47,607 nt of DNA from Colwellia psychrerythraea (GTDB taxonomy: Bacteria; Pseudomonadota; Gammaproteobacteria; Enterobacterales; Alteromonadaceae). The stretch spans positions 1 through 47,607 of the forward strand of contig NZ_JQEC01000007.1 in the NCBI RefSeq assembly GCF_000764185.1, given 5' to 3'. Below the pieces are notes generated by a model. The model was given only the letters and a program-made list of their open reading frames with translations, was not told the DNA's origin and did not search any database. Every line of letters begins with the position of its first letter. The first letter of the stretch is position 1. Below, in pieces: positions 35,812-45,247 of the stretch. A program made the position numbers and the translations under genes.

Positions 35812-37656
35812 ATGTTGCCAGAGCAGCGCTTATTAAATCAAAATACATCAAATTCAGCAAACAATAGTAGTGCCTTAAATGCTAATCAACTGGCCTCACT
35901 ACAACAAAGCGTTGCTGATTACTCATCACTGCAACTTGCCTGGGCAAGTGGCTATTTAGCGGCAAAAAGCGAACAAGGCCAAAATGCTCAGCTGGCACCA
36001 GCTCCTGTTGCCGCAGCCGTTGCTGCCAAAACCTTAACTATTTTATACGCATCACAAACCGGTAATGCTAAAGGTGTTGCTGGTCAGCTACAAAAAAGCG
36101 CTAAAGCGGCAGGTATCAATGTTGTGCTTAAAAATATTGCCGACTATAAAGCTAAAGCAATAAAAAATGAAACACATCTATTAATTGTAGCCAGTACTAA
36201 TGGTGAAGGCGAGCCACCTGATGATGCCATTGAATTTCATGAATTCTTATTAGGTAAGAAGGCACCTAAATTACCAAACCTAAGCTACAGTGTTTTAGCC
36301 TTAGGCGACAGCAGCTATGAATTTTTCTGTAAAACAGGTCAAGATTTTGATGAGCGTTTACAAGCGTTAGGTGCTAAACAAGTTAGCCCACGTGTTGACT
36401 GTGATGTTGATTACGATAGTGACAGTGAAAGCTGGACCTTAAGTATTGTTGAATCACTTAAAGACGAACTAACTCAAGCGGATGCAACTTTAGCAACTGT
36501 TATTGATTTACCAACGGCAGGTGCAGCTAGCCAGTATTCAAAGCAAAATCCATTGTCCGCTGAGTTCTCACTAAGTCAAAAAATCACTGGCCGAGATTCA
36601 GCTAAAGATGTTCGTCACATTGAAATTGATCTAGGTGAATCTGGTTTAACTTATCAAGTCGGTGACGCTTTAGGTGTTTGGTTTGAAAATGATGAAGCAT
36701 TGGTAGCAAAACTACTTGCTGAATTAAACTTCTCTGGCGATGAAAAGGTTAACCTTAAAGTTTCAGGTGAAGTGCAAGAGCTTTCACTAAAAGAAACGCT
36801 AATTAGCCAATTAGAAATTACTCAAACAGCACCTTCATTTATTGAGTTTTGGGCACAAGTATCTAAAGACAGTAAATTAGTTACTGTGGCTAGTGATAAA
36901 AACACCGCACGTGAATTTGCAGGTGAACATCAAATTATTGATGTTGTTAGCTTGGCAAAGGCTGATATAGATGCACAAACTTTTGTTGATGCCTTACGTA
37001 AAATAACCCCACGTTTATATTCAATTGCTTCGGCTCAAGCTGAAGTTGAAGAAGAAGTACATTTAACCGTTGGCTTGGTCAGTTATGAAGCCAATGGCGA
37101 TACGCGTACTGGCGGTGCTTCAGGCTTTCTAGCCGAGCGTTTAGCTGAAGGTCAAAAAGTACGTGTATTTGTTGAGCATAATGATAACTTTCGTTTACCA
37201 CAATCAGACGATACTCCTGTAATCATGATTGGACCTGGTACTGGTGTTGCACCATTTAGAGCCTTTATGCAAGAACGTGAAGCACGTGATGCTGGTGGCG
37301 ACAACTGGATGTTCTTTGGTGATCAAACTTTCACGCAAGACTTCTTATACCAAACTGAATGGCAGAATTATTTAAAGTCAGGTTTATTAACGCGTATGGA
37401 CGTAGCATTTTCTCGTGATCAAGCTGAGAAAATCTATGTGCAAGACAGATTAAAAGAACAAGCAAGCGAAGTGTTCGCTTGGTTAGAACGTGGCGCTCAC
37501 CTATATATTTGTGGTGATGCAAATCGTATGGCGAAAGATGTTCATCAAACTCTTAATGAGATAATTCAAGAGCACGGACAATTAAGCGCTGAACAAGCTG
37601 AAGACTATTTAAAATCACTACGATCAAACAAGCGTTACCAGAAGGATGTTTACTAA
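35812..37656 (+). CDS. cysJ: Sulfite reductase [NADPH] flavoprotein alpha subunit
   Basis: A 614-residue electron-transfer flavoprotein of assimilatory sulfite reduction. The FMN flavodoxin domain starts at ASQTGNAKG, the FAD domain has TPRLYSIAS and [10 protein letters not shown], and the NADPH domain [14 protein letters not shown], ending RYQKDVY as in E. coli. The ATG at 35812 (MLPEQRLL) fits the family, but a GTG at 35800 and a TTG at 35779 are also in frame and no strong ribosome-binding site decides. First gene of cysJIH; no operator can be read. Confidence 0.96.
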   Translation: MLPEQRLLNQNTSNSANNSSALNANQLASLQQSVADYSSLQLAWASGYLAAKSEQGQNAQLAPAPVAAAVAAKTLTILYASQTGNAKGVAGQLQKSAKAAGINVVLKNIADYKAKAIKNETHLLIVASTNGEGEPPDDAIEFHEFLLGKKAPKLPNLSYSVLALGDSSYEFFCKTGQDFDERLQALGAKQVSPRVDCDVDYDSDSESWTLSIVESLKDELTQADATLATVIDLPTAGAASQYSKQNPLSAEFSLSQKITGRDSAKDVRHIEIDLGESGLTYQVGDALGVWFENDEALVAKLLAELNFSGDEKVNLKVSGEVQELSLKETLISQLEITQTAPSFIEFWAQVSKDSKLVTVASDKNTAREFAGEHQIIDVVSLAKADIDAQTFVDALRKITPRLYSIASAQAEVEEEVHLTVGLVSYEANGDTRTGGASGFLAERLAEGQKVRVFVEHNDNFRLPQSDDTPVIMIGPGTGVAPFRAFMQEREARDAGGDNWMFFGDQTFTQDFLYQTEWQNYLKSGLLTRMDVAFSRDQAEKIYVQDRLKEQASEVFAWLERGAHLYICGDANRMAKDVHQTLNEIIQEHGQLSAEQAEDYLKSLRSNKRYQKDVY

Positions 37657-39410
37657 TGAGCAGCAATTTTACTAAAGTTGAAAACCCAGTATTGGTTGTT
37701 GAAGGTAAACAGGCCGATAATGAACGCATGAAAGCAGAGAGTGACTACCTTCGTGGTACGATCACAACAGATCTTGCCGACAGAATGACTGGTGGCTTCA
37801 GTAGCGATAATTCGCAGTTAATTCGTACTCACGGTATGTATCAACAAGATGATCGTGATATCCGCGCCGAACGTCAAAAACAAAAGCTTGAACCATTACA
37901 TAATGTCATGCTTAGAGCACGTTTACCCGGCGGCATTATCAATCCAACACAATGGTTGGCTATTGATAAGTTTGCTGATGATTACACTTCATACGGCAGT
38001 ATTCGCTTAACCACACGTCAAACGTTTCAGTTTCACGGAGTATTGAAGCCAAATATTAAATTGATGCACCAAACACTTAACAGTGTCGGTCTTGACTCTA
38101 TTGCTACTGCAGGTGATGTAAACCGTAACGTACTTTGTACTTCTAATCCAGTTGAATCAACGCTGCATCAAGAGGCCTATGAGTGGGCAACTAAGCTCAG
38201 TGAACATTTATTACCAAAGACTCGTGCCTATGCCGAAATTTGGTTAGATGAAGAAAAAGTTGAAACCACTGAAGCTAATGAAATTGAGCCAATTTTAGGT
38301 AGCAATTATTTACCACGTAAATTTAAAACAACTGTAGTTATTCCACCAAATAACGATATCGATGTGCATGCCAACGACTTAAACTTTGTTGCTATTAGCG
38401 AAGGTGGTGAATTAATCGGTTTTAACGTACTTGTTGGTGGCGGTTTAGCCATGACTCATGGCGATAATGCAACCTACCCACGTTGTGCTGATGATTTCGG
38501 TTTCATCCCAAAAGAACATACTTTAGCGGTTGCTGCTGCAGTGGTAACTACTCAACGTGATTGGGGTAATCGTGTTAACCGTAAAAATGCTAAAACTAAA
38601 TATACTTTAGACCGAGTTGGTGTTGATACTTTTAAAGCCGAAGTTGAAAAACGTGCTGGTGTTGAATTTTCAGAATCACGTTCATATGAATTTACTCACC
38701 GTGGCGATAGCTTTGGTTGGGTTGCCGGTATTGATGGTAAACACCACTTAACCTTGTTTATTGAGAATGGTCGTATTCTTGATTCACAACGATCAGACCT
38801 TGCCGGAAAAACATTAAAAACTGGTATGCGTGAGATTGCCAAAATTCATCAAGGCGACTTCCGTTTAACCGCTAACCAAAATTTAATTGTGGCTGGTGTA
38901 GCTGAAGCTGATAAAGCAGCCATTGAGCAACTTGCTCGTGAGCATGGTTTATTAAACGACGGTGTTTCTAACCAGCGTAAAAACTCTATGGCTTGTGTGG
39001 CTTTTCCAACTTGTCCATTGGCTATGGCTGAAGCAGAGCGTTATTTACCAACGTTAGTAGACGACGTTGAGACCATTTTAGAGAAAAATGGCTTGAAAGA
39101 TGAAAGTATCATCTTACGTGTTACCGGCTGTCCAAACGGCTGTGGCCGTGCCATGCTTGCTGAAATAGGCCTAGTGGGTAAAGGTCCAGGTAAATACAAC
39201 ATGTACCTTGGCAGTGATGTTGCAGGCTCTCGTGTACCAAAATTATATAAAGAAAATGTTGATGAAGCTGGCGTATTAAGTGAGATTGATACCTTAAGTG
39301 CTCGCTGGTCTGCCGAACGTAATGACAATGAAGCCTTTGGGGATTTTGTTGTTCGTGCTGGCATCGTAGATAAAGTTGTTATTAGCTTCAAGGATTTCCA
39401 TCATGCCTAA
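37656..39410 (+). CDS. cysI: Sulfite reductase hemoprotein beta subunit
   Basis: A 584-residue siroheme and 4Fe-4S enzyme reducing sulfite to sulfide. The cluster cysteines are in [17 protein letters not shown] and [11 protein letters not shown]. Start overlaps the cysJ stop by one base and its stop overlaps the cysH start by 8 bases, so the three are translationally linked. Confidence 0.97.
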   Translation: MSSNFTKVENPVLVVEGKQADNERMKAESDYLRGTITTDLADRMTGGFSSDNSQLIRTHGMYQQDDRDIRAERQKQKLEPLHNVMLRARLPGGIINPTQWLAIDKFADDYTSYGSIRLTTRQTFQFHGVLKPNIKLMHQTLNSVGLDSIATAGDVNRNVLCTSNPVESTLHQEAYEWATKLSEHLLPKTRAYAEIWLDEEKVETTEANEIEPILGSNYLPRKFKTTVVIPPNNDIDVHANDLNFVAISEGGELIGFNVLVGGGLAMTHGDNATYPRCADDFGFIPKEHTLAVAAAVVTTQRDWGNRVNRKNAKTKYTLDRVGVDTFKAEVEKRAGVEFSESRSYEFTHRGDSFGWVAGIDGKHHLTLFIENGRILDSQRSDLAGKTLKTGMREIAKIHQGDFRLTANQNLIVAGVAEADKAAIEQLAREHGLLNDGVSNQRKNSMACVAFPTCPLAMAEAERYLPTLVDDVETILEKNGLKDESIILRVTGCPNGCGRAMLAEIGLVGKGPGKYNMYLGSDVAGSRVPKLYKENVDEAGVLSEIDTLSARWSAERNDNEAFGDFVVRAGIVDKVVISFKDFHHA

Positions 39411-40164
39411 TACCGCGACAGACGTTGCAGAGAAAGAGCTTAACAGCTCATTTGAACTCGCTTTTCCTAACCCTTTGTTAGGTGAGTGGAATCAATCTCT
39501 GGAAAAACAAGCAGCAATAGCTCGTGCAGAGTGGGCGATGGAAAACTTGCCAGGCAAGTTTGTTTTATCGTCTAGTTTTGGTATTCAGTCTGCCGTAATG
39601 TTGCACTTGCTAACCCAAGTAAATAGCAACATTCCTGTGTTAATAACTGACACCGGTCATTTGTTTCCAGAAACATATCAATTTATTGAACAGTTAACTG
39701 AGCGCTTAGACTTAAATTTACATGTTTATCAAGCCAAAGAAAGCGCGGCATGGCAACAAGCAAAATACGGAGAAGAATGGGCGACAAGTGACGATACACT
39801 TAAAGCCTATAACCGCCGTAATAAAGTTGAACCACTAGAGCGTGGATTATCTGAATTGGGTGCAAGTACTTGGTTTTCTGGGGTGCGTCGTCAGCAATCA
39901 GCTCACCGAGAAAGTTTAGGTGTTGTCAGTACGCTTCGTGGCCGTTATAAAGTACATCCAATCATTGATTGGACTAATAAAGAAGTACATGAGTACTTAA
40001 CTAAACATAACTTGCCGTATCACCCACTTTGGGATGAAGGTTATGTATCAGTTGGTGATGTGCACAGTACTAGACCACTGACTTTAGGTATGACTGAAGA
40101 AGAAACACGTTTTGGTGCTGGTCAACGTGAGTGTGGTTTGCATACTGATGGTGATGGTATTTAA
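39403..40164 (+). CDS. cysH: Phosphoadenosine phosphosulfate reductase
   Basis: A 253-residue PAPS reductase. The adenine-nucleotide motif [38 protein letters not shown] and the catalytic C-terminal [11 protein letters not shown] are intact; it lacks the four cluster cysteines of APS-type enzymes, so PAPS is the substrate. The start at 39403 is after AAGGA; the longer frame overlaps cysI. Its last 147 bp have an 89% identical second copy at 43305-43451. Confidence 0.96.
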   Translation: MPNTATDVAEKELNSSFELAFPNPLLGEWNQSLEKQAAIARAEWAMENLPGKFVLSSSFGIQSAVMLHLLTQVNSNIPVLITDTGHLFPETYQFIEQLTERLDLNLHVYQAKESAAWQQAKYGEEWATSDDTLKAYNRRNKVEPLERGLSELGASTWFSGVRRQQSAHRESLGVVSTLRGRYKVHPIIDWTNKEVHEYLTKHNLPYHPLWDEGYVSVGDVHSTRPLTLGMTEEETRFGAGQRECGLHTDGDGI

Positions 40165-40195
40165 TATCACTAACTCTGTGATCATTGTTACTGAT

Positions 40196-40235
40196 TAAAA
40201 AAAGCTAAAAGATATTCATCTTTTAGCTTTTTTTG
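40196..40235 (+). terminator. Terminator of cysJIH
   Basis: AAAGCTAAAAGAT and ATCTTTTAGCTTT pair around a four-base loop, followed by TTTT. A clearly related hairpin follows the cysH tail copy at 43488-43522. Confidence 0.93.
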
Positions 40236-40236
40236 T

Positions 40237-40259
40237 AAAATATAAGACACCCATCTCTA
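40237..40259 (-). repeat. REP-like sequence, inverted copy at the left edge of the cysH insertion
   Basis: On the minus strand TAGAGATGGGTGTCTTATAT differs at few positions from the right-hand repeat GAGAAGGGTGTCTGCTATTT. It lies directly after the cysH terminator and faces the copies at 43102-43286. Confidence 0.65.
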
Positions 40260-40322
40260 AATACTTGACCTCCTACCCCCCAATTTGGCGCCCTAGAATG
40301 TGGCACGATAGTGACAGTATAT

Positions 40323-40472
40323 TTATCTGGCTTCACTATTATGGGCGGCAAATGAACCTAGATTTCCTATCATCTCTGTCCCAGGCAAAAAATCAAACTC
40401 TTTGTCAATCGTTTCTCGTCGTAACTTATACAGCTCAAAAAGTGGTGTCACAATCAGTCTATACTTATTCAT
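40323..40472 (-). CDS. Possible small protein (49 aa)
   Basis: A short frame on the minus strand that begins MNKYRLIVTPLFELYKLRR and ends GNLGSFAAHNSEAR. The composition is protein-like, but there is no strong ribosome-binding site and no recognised family. It follows the 40578-41486 gene on the same strand and could be a gene remnant. The opposite frame at 40265-40489 is weaker. Confidence 0.25.
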   Translation of the reverse strand: MNKYRLIVTPLFELYKLRRETIDKEFDFLPGTEMIGNLGSFAAHNSEAR

Positions 40473-40577
40473 TTGCTGAATTCACATAATGATTGCGTTT
40501 CACCGGTATATTTTGATTGAGCGCAGCGATTGAAAAATGTGCCCGAGCGCAACCAGCAAAAAATAGAAATAATGAAA

Positions 40578-41486
40578 CTAAAATTTGTTCACTGGTTCAA
40601 TACTTCCGTGAATCAAATAAATCTCGTCCGTCCTGGGCTTACGTTTAACTTGTTTATTAAACTGATCTTGCATCGTGGCTAAATAACCTGCTATTTGAAA
40701 TTCACTGGTATGTCCAGTAGGTCTTCCACCATATTGACTCAACCACACTTTGGGATTGGTCATATCGGTTGAATTATGATTTCCAATGCACTTACCACTA
40801 CCAATAGATATAACATAATGTAGACCTAACGGCGGACGGAAATAACGAATAACATTTCCAGCTGGAATTCTACTAGCATCAGTAGCAGAGGCAACCTTTA
40901 CTGGGCCAAACCTCCATACGCTACTAGGCACAGCTTTACCCTGTGGTTGCGTACCAAACTTTTTAAGCCATCGTAATGACACAAGACCAGAGGTATACAT
41001 CCAAAACGTAACACTTTCATAACACGCCAGAGAAAATTTTTGCCGCCCAGCAAGAATTTCGGCGCGAGAGACTTTATAAAAGTTATTATCATTAAATGAA
41101 GAATTGGGGCCCGCATTTGGCTTAATTATACCAGTTTTTGCAGCTAGCACCACATCTTGCTTAGTTTTGCCTTGTAGTGGGAAAAAACTTTTAACAGCTT
41201 CAACAATCTCATTTTCAGTTTTATTCTTATAATAACTCTTGGCATCAGATATTTTGTTGGCCGCACCGTACCAATTCATGCACAAAAATAATGCTCGTCC
41301 GGCATGACGCTTATTTTTCTGATTATCGCCACGCGTCCAACTTCCGTCAATACTAATGAGTGCCGAAACAGTTGCGTCCTTCTGGTATTTAATTTTTAAC
41401 TCACTCAAATGAGTTTTTGAAATTCCCTGAATCTTTTCAAGGTATTTGAAAGTATCATCTAACCTGGTTTGTGCAGTCTTACTCAT
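40578..41486 (-). CDS. Orphan protein with NlpC/P60-like (papain-fold) C-terminal half
   Basis: A 302-residue protein. The ATG at 41486 is chosen because GGAGAAAGGAC lies upstream; the longer frame to 41576 adds an unlikely hydrophobic leader. The first ~145 residues are a helical, lysine-rich region with no signal peptide. The C-terminal part has the order cysteine helix (SLACYESVTFWMYTSG, Cys155), strand (IPAGNVIRYF) and histidine strand (GLHYVISIGSGKCIGNHNS, His223), as in NlpC/P60, CHAP and related amidases. The cargo could be a peptidoglycan or toxin-type hydrolase. The family is not recognised. Confidence 0.55.
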   Translation of the reverse strand: MSKTAQTRLDDTFKYLEKIQGISKTHLSELKIKYQKDATVSALISIDGSWTRGDNQKNKRHAGRALFLCMNWYGAANKISDAKSYYKNKTENEIVEAVKSFFPLQGKTKQDVVLAAKTGIIKPNAGPNSSFNDNNFYKVSRAEILAGRQKFSLACYESVTFWMYTSGLVSLRWLKKFGTQPQGKAVPSSVWRFGPVKVASATDASRIPAGNVIRYFRPPLGLHYVISIGSGKCIGNHNSTDMTNPKVWLSQYGGRPTGHTSEFQIAGYLATMQDQFNKQVKRKPRTDEIYLIHGSIEPVNKF

Positions 41487-42061
41487 AATGTCCTTTCTCC
41501 AATAAATTACTGTCTGTACGCAGAAATAATATAAAATTAACAAATCCAACCATAAAACTTTATTAATATAGACCACTGCTATTCAGCTAACAACTTATTA
41601 TATTCAGTAAACGCCATGAATGTTCGTGAAAGTGCGTTTACAAATTAATTCCTAATTGAATCGTAAGGTTACAGCAACCTAGCAACTCAACCAACTATTA
41701 CTAATTACTTTTACTAACTATATAACTGGATTTGTTTTACTGAAGGTATTACAAAGAGAAAAACTTAGAAAACTTAGGGACATCCAATAACTTTTCTCAA
41801 ACTTAAAAATATAAAAACACAAAAAATATTAGGCTTAATTAGAGAAATATAAAAAAATAGAATACACCCTCTCTAAATAATCACCATAGGTTATCACAAG
41901 CCCGTTATTTTTTAATCAGTAAATCTACCTTACACTTGGCTTTTTTAGGTAAAATAAAATGAATGATTGGGTCGTTATAAGAATTAGTAATTTTGGTTAA
42001 TTTCAGGCGTGTTTAAGCTTTAATACTCAATTAACAGGATAAATTTGTTATGAAGTGGTCG
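41487..42061. other. 575-bp gene-free region between the NlpC-like gene and the transposase
   Basis: AT-rich; no gene found. It contains a weak hairpin GTAAACGC ... GCGTTTAC (41608-41642) and the left inverted REP-like copy at 41854-41875. It presumably holds the promoter of the minus-strand NlpC-like gene near 41500-41580. Confidence 0.5.
41854..41875 (-). repeat. REP-like sequence left of the transposase gene
   Basis: On the minus strand TAGAGAGGGTGTATTCTATT is a variant of GAGAAGGGTGTCTGCTATTT. With the copies on the other side it brackets the RAYT gene in opposite orientation, the usual RAYT/REP arrangement. Confidence 0.6.
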
Positions 42062-43036
42062 CTAAGCGAATAGCTTGTGACAAACAGATACAGCGGCACG
42101 TTTTTTAAGGTGTTGATGTTTGCAAAATTCAGTTAAGGCTTCAGGGTTGCCTACCGCGCCATGAAATACCTTTCTAAATTGTGTCGTTAATATTAACCAG
42201 TTTTCTGCACTGATGTTTAATCGCGTTAATATGTTGGGTAGGTTACTGTCAATATAACCTCGTTTATCTTCTCTAATGCAACGACCGGTTAAGTCTACCA
42301 GCTCAATATAATCTTTTAGCTCAAACGCTAAGCCTTTAGGCAAATTTTGTCGGGGGTTACCGACAAAGGGGCAAAGTAACGTGGGTTGTTTTTCTTTTTT
42401 AGCGGCTCTTATACGCTGTTGAATACTGGTGTGATTTGAGCTCTCAGGGGTTTCTGCTATTTTGGCTCTTATTGGATTTAAATCAACATACGCCATGCAA
42501 GCAATAACGGCGGCTTCATCTAATAAGGCTTGAGATTTAAAACGGCCTTCCCAGAACCTCCCTGTGCATTTATCTTCTTTATTGGCTTGTATGGCAATGC
42601 TTTCATTTAGAATGCGCATAAGCCAACTAATGTCGGTTAACCGTGCTCGATACACTTGTGCAGTTTCTTCCAATATTTGTTGTAGAGATTTAATCAGTTT
42701 ATCGCCACGTAGATATTGTTGGGTAATGAGTGTTCCTTTAAATAATTGATGCCAACGGGTGACGACTTCATGCAGTGACCATTTTTTGGCTTGTTCAACA
42801 TCAACACACAACACAATATGGGTATGATTACTCATTACCGCATAAGCACATACCTCAATAGCAAACGTTTGGCTTAACGCTAATAATTTTTCTTCAACCC
42901 AACCTCGCCTATGCTCAAAGCTTTGTCCTGTGACTTTATCTTCGCCACATAAAAAAGCACGGCGAACACAACGGGAAATACAGTGATAATAAGGCGTATC
43001 AATTAAACTGACTTGCTGTTTTCTTGCCGTTGCCAT
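42062..43036 (-). mobile_element. REP-associated tyrosine transposase (RAYT, Y1_Tnp family)
   Basis: A 324-residue single-strand DNA transposase related to IS200/IS605 TnpA. The HUH motif is HTHIVL (in VMSNHTHIVLCVD), and the catalytic tyrosine lies in ACMAYVDLNPIRAKIAETPE, the family's most conserved block; GRFWEGRFKSQAL is also typical. The ATG at 43036 follows GGAGGTT at five bases, so it is preferred over the GTG at 43048. RAYTs act on REP hairpins, are usually single-copy and do not transpose as complete elements. It is flanked by REP-like repeats on both sides. Confidence 0.88.
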
Positions 43037-43060
43037 AGTAACCTCCACTAGTATATTTGC

Positions 43061-43302
43061 TGATTAAATAAGCATAGTTGAGGTGACTATTTATTTCAAT
43101 TGAGAAGGGTGTCTGCTATTTTCTGTTCTGATTAAATAAGCATAGTTGAGGTGACTATTTATTTCCATTGAGAAGGGTGTCTGCTATTTTATTTGCTATT
43201 TTATTCTAGAGAAGGGTGTCTGCTATTTTATGTCTTATTGAGAAGGGTGTCTGCTATTTTTTATTGAGAAGGGTGTCTGCTATTTTTTATCTGCTATTTT
43301 TT
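43061..43302 (+). repeat. REP-like repeat cluster: five GAGAAGGGTGTCTGC copies and a duplicated 62-bp unit
   Basis: The 21-bp core GAGAAGGGTGTCTGCTATTT(T) occurs at 43102, 43170, 43209, 43240 and 43266 with no mismatch. Two longer 62-bp copies, 43061-43122 and 43129-43190, share TGATTAAATAAGCATAGTTG plus the core and differ at one base. Partial TTTGCTATTTT and ATCTGCTATTTTTT fragments fill the gaps. The cluster ends directly at the cysH tail copy. Confidence 0.9.
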
Positions 43303-43304
43303 AG

Positions 43305-43451
43305 TATCATCCACTTTGGGACGAAGGTTATGTTTCAGTTGGTGATGTACACAGTACTCGCCCACTAACGTTAGGTATGACAGAAGAAGATACTCGTTTT
43401 GGTGGTAGCCAACGAGAGTGTGGTTTGCATACTGATGGTGATGGGATTTAA
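43305..43451 (+). pseudogene. Duplicated 3' end of cysH
   Basis: This 147-bp fragment encodes [15 protein letters not shown] onwards to [11 protein letters not shown] and a stop. Compared with the last 49 codons of the intact cysH, 14 codons differ (16 bases): 11 are synonymous and three are conservative changes (E to D, A to G, G to S). No start codon precedes it and a REP-like repeat abuts its first codon. It is too short to be functional. Confidence 0.93.
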
Positions 43452-43487
43452 TTTTTACTCACATATAGTAAATAATTAGATAGTCAT

Positions 43488-43522
43488 AAAAGCTAAAAGA
43501 TAAAACTCTTTTAGCTTTTTTT
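43488..43522 (+). terminator. Terminator after the cysH tail copy
   Basis: AAAAGCTAAAAGA and TCTTTTAGCTTTT pair around a short loop with a T-run. It is a diverged relative of the hairpin after intact cysH, so the duplication extends past the stop codon. Confidence 0.9.
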
Positions 43523-43577
43523 GTGCCTGAAATTTCTGGTGATTAATTTATAAGCTTGGAGCTTTGTTTCTCTGCTT

Positions 43578-44090
43578 GGCGTCGCAGTGGCGACCACACC
43601 CAAGGGGCGACGTACCGCCGCGCCTCCCCTTGGAACCCCTGCGACGCCCTACTCAGCATAACATTCAATCAACAACTAGCGTAAACCACGATTCCTGCCG
43701 ATTTATCGTCCATGAACAACGGCAGCCCTCGACGTCCTGTCTCGGGTCGAGGTCTACCTTTGCTAGTTGGAGCTTGAATTGCTGAGAAGGGATTTGGAGT
43801 GTTTGGTAACAGCAAAGTGTAATAACAAGCAAAGAGCTTTTGACTGTCAGATATGACCATAGATGAAACAAGTACCAAATCTGCTTGAACAAACACTGAA
43901 ATGAATGAATGTGTTCACGTATGTTCATCATGGATGATGAACAAAGCGCTGTCGGCACATGGATGTGCCATCAGCGCTGATACGTCGAAACACTTGAGTG
44001 AATTGAAGAATACGTTTGTTAGCAGCGCCGAGGGAGTCCAGAGGGAGGTCGGCGTCAGCCTCCCTTTGGGTGTCGTCGCCACCGCGACTA
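43578..44090. mobile_element. GC-rich non-coding element with imperfect terminal inverted repeats (MITE-like)
   Basis: The left end at 43581 (GTCGCAGTGGCGACCACACC) and the inverted right end (GTCGCGGTGGCGACGACACC, ending at 44088) match over about 27 bp with three mismatches. The inside contains nested hairpins: GGCGTCGCA/TGCGACGCC (43578-43648), CCAAGGGG/CCCCTTGG, CCTCGAC/GTCGAGG (near 43728-43753), GCGCTG..GGCACAT/ATGTGCC..CAGCGC (43948-43979) and AGGGAGG/CCTCCCT (44042-44065). Base composition is far more GC-rich than the surroundings. I do not accept any frame inside as a gene. No clear target-site duplication was found. Confidence 0.7.
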
Positions 44091-44148
44091 ATTAATTAAT
44101 TTACTCAAATTCCCATTTATTTTTCCGTTTACGTAGCTAATTAAACAA

Positions 44149-44595
44149 TTATGCACCTATACCAATCATCACTTTTGCACCAATAATTGAATTTCCTGAC
44201 ATTTTGGTTCCCATGACACAAAATGAACCATCTTCTAGAAATACATTTAAACCAAATGGACGTAGATTTAATTTAGTTATCTCCGCTTTAGACTTTGAAC
44301 TTGCCTTTACTTCTAGAACTACTCCATCAGGTGTATTAACTGTAACTAATGATTTTGACACATTTACAGTAACTGAATCGTGCAAAGATCTATTTTTCCT
44401 AACCAGTGGTTGCCATTCTAGCCCTTTGGGATCTGATGGTATATTTATCCATACTTCAGGCTGCTCGCTATTCCCTATAATAAACGGGACAAAATCATTA
44501 ACGGAAATTAAAGCAATACCATCCGTTAGTTTGTTTCTAGCAATTTCAACTACTTTATAAGGTTTAAACTGCGTAGGAAGTGAATCTATTTTCAT
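44149..44595 (-). CDS. Hypothetical beta-rich protein, second gene of a pair
   Basis: A 148-residue soluble protein of short strands with no recognised family. The segments LTDGIALISVNDFVPFIIG, SVTVNVSKSLVTVNTPDGVV and GMNVFLEDGSF-like alternations suggest a beta-sandwich or barrel. The ATG lies one base after the stop of the upstream gene, and GAGGGAAG in that gene's end serves as ribosome-binding site, so the two are an operon. Confidence 0.6.
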   Translation of the reverse strand: MKIDSLPTQFKPYKVVEIARNKLTDGIALISVNDFVPFIIGNSEQPEVWINIPSDPKGLEWQPLVRKNRSLHDSVTVNVSKSLVTVNTPDGVVLEVKASSKSKAEITKLNLRPFGLNVFLEDGSFCVMGTKMSGNSIIGAKVMIGIGA

Positions 44596-44596
44596 A

Positions 44597-45040
44597 TTAC
44601 TTCCCTCTCTTAGGGGTTACATGGATATTTCTATTTGGATTTCGAGAAAACCAGTCGTCTACGTCCTTGACTAGATTCAATTGCTCTGTTTCATCTTCCG
44701 TTATTTTCGGTTCTCGTAACAACCAGGATGTCAAAGCACCTACAAATATGACAATGAGTTCATATAATTCAAACTCAAAAGGTTGCTGGTTAATTGCTAA
44801 CTGAATCATTTTTGCTAATAAAAGAATAATGAAACCCGCTGTAGCACCAATAGAGGCATTAAAGTACATTGATTTGTTTTCAAATTTCTTTTTTAGAACA
44901 CTAAATTCATATTTATCGAGTTCATATGGTTTTACAGCTAAATATTTTACTGGCTCACCTTCAACTCCACCTTTTACATATAAAGGTTCATGACTAATGA
45001 CCTCTTCTGGTGGTTGCTCTGATAAGTTATTTGGGCACAT
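44597..45040 (-). CDS. Hypothetical two-helix membrane protein, first gene of a pair
   Basis: A 147-residue protein with a cytoplasmic N-terminus, two transmembrane helices (FNASIGATAGFIILLLAKMI and LYELIVIFVGALTSWLL) and a polar tail ending HVTPKRGK. No known domain. It is coupled to the beta-rich gene that follows with a one-base gap. The pair lies between the GC-rich element and epmA and may be part of the accessory region. Confidence 0.6.
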   Translation of the reverse strand: MCPNNLSEQPPEEVISHEPLYVKGGVEGEPVKYLAVKPYELDKYEFSVLKKKFENKSMYFNASIGATAGFIILLLAKMIQLAINQQPFEFELYELIVIFVGALTSWLLREPKITEDETEQLNLVKDVDDWFSRNPNRNIHVTPKRGK

Positions 45041-45247
45041 CTGAACTCCTTGCTTGATGCCAACAGTGTACTATGTAGGTCTATCAGTAATTACACTTTA
45101 CGTTGATAACCTATAACCTACCTTAATAGTTCTAAATATCAAGGTATTAAAAATAAAATGGTAATGTTCCTAATATACAGAAAACTGTCTTACAAAGAGC
45201 TAGAGTAAGCTCAACAAGGCCGCATCTTGGTTCTGTATTATTTACCA

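Noticed and set aside
40265..40489. A 74-residue plus-strand frame after cysH
   Set aside because: No ribosome-binding site and random-looking composition; the opposite-strand 49-residue frame is slightly more protein-like but also weak.
43061..43302. Direct repeats that could be taken for a CRISPR array
   Set aside because: The spacing is irregular (68 to 26 bases), the gaps are pieces of the repeat itself rather than unique spacers, and a RAYT gene is adjacent; no cas genes are present.
43665..43958. Open frames of 60-100 residues on both strands inside the GC-rich element
   Set aside because: They overlap each other, run through strong hairpins and read as arginine/proline-rich low-quality protein. 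The hairpins and terminal inverted repeats explain the sequence better.
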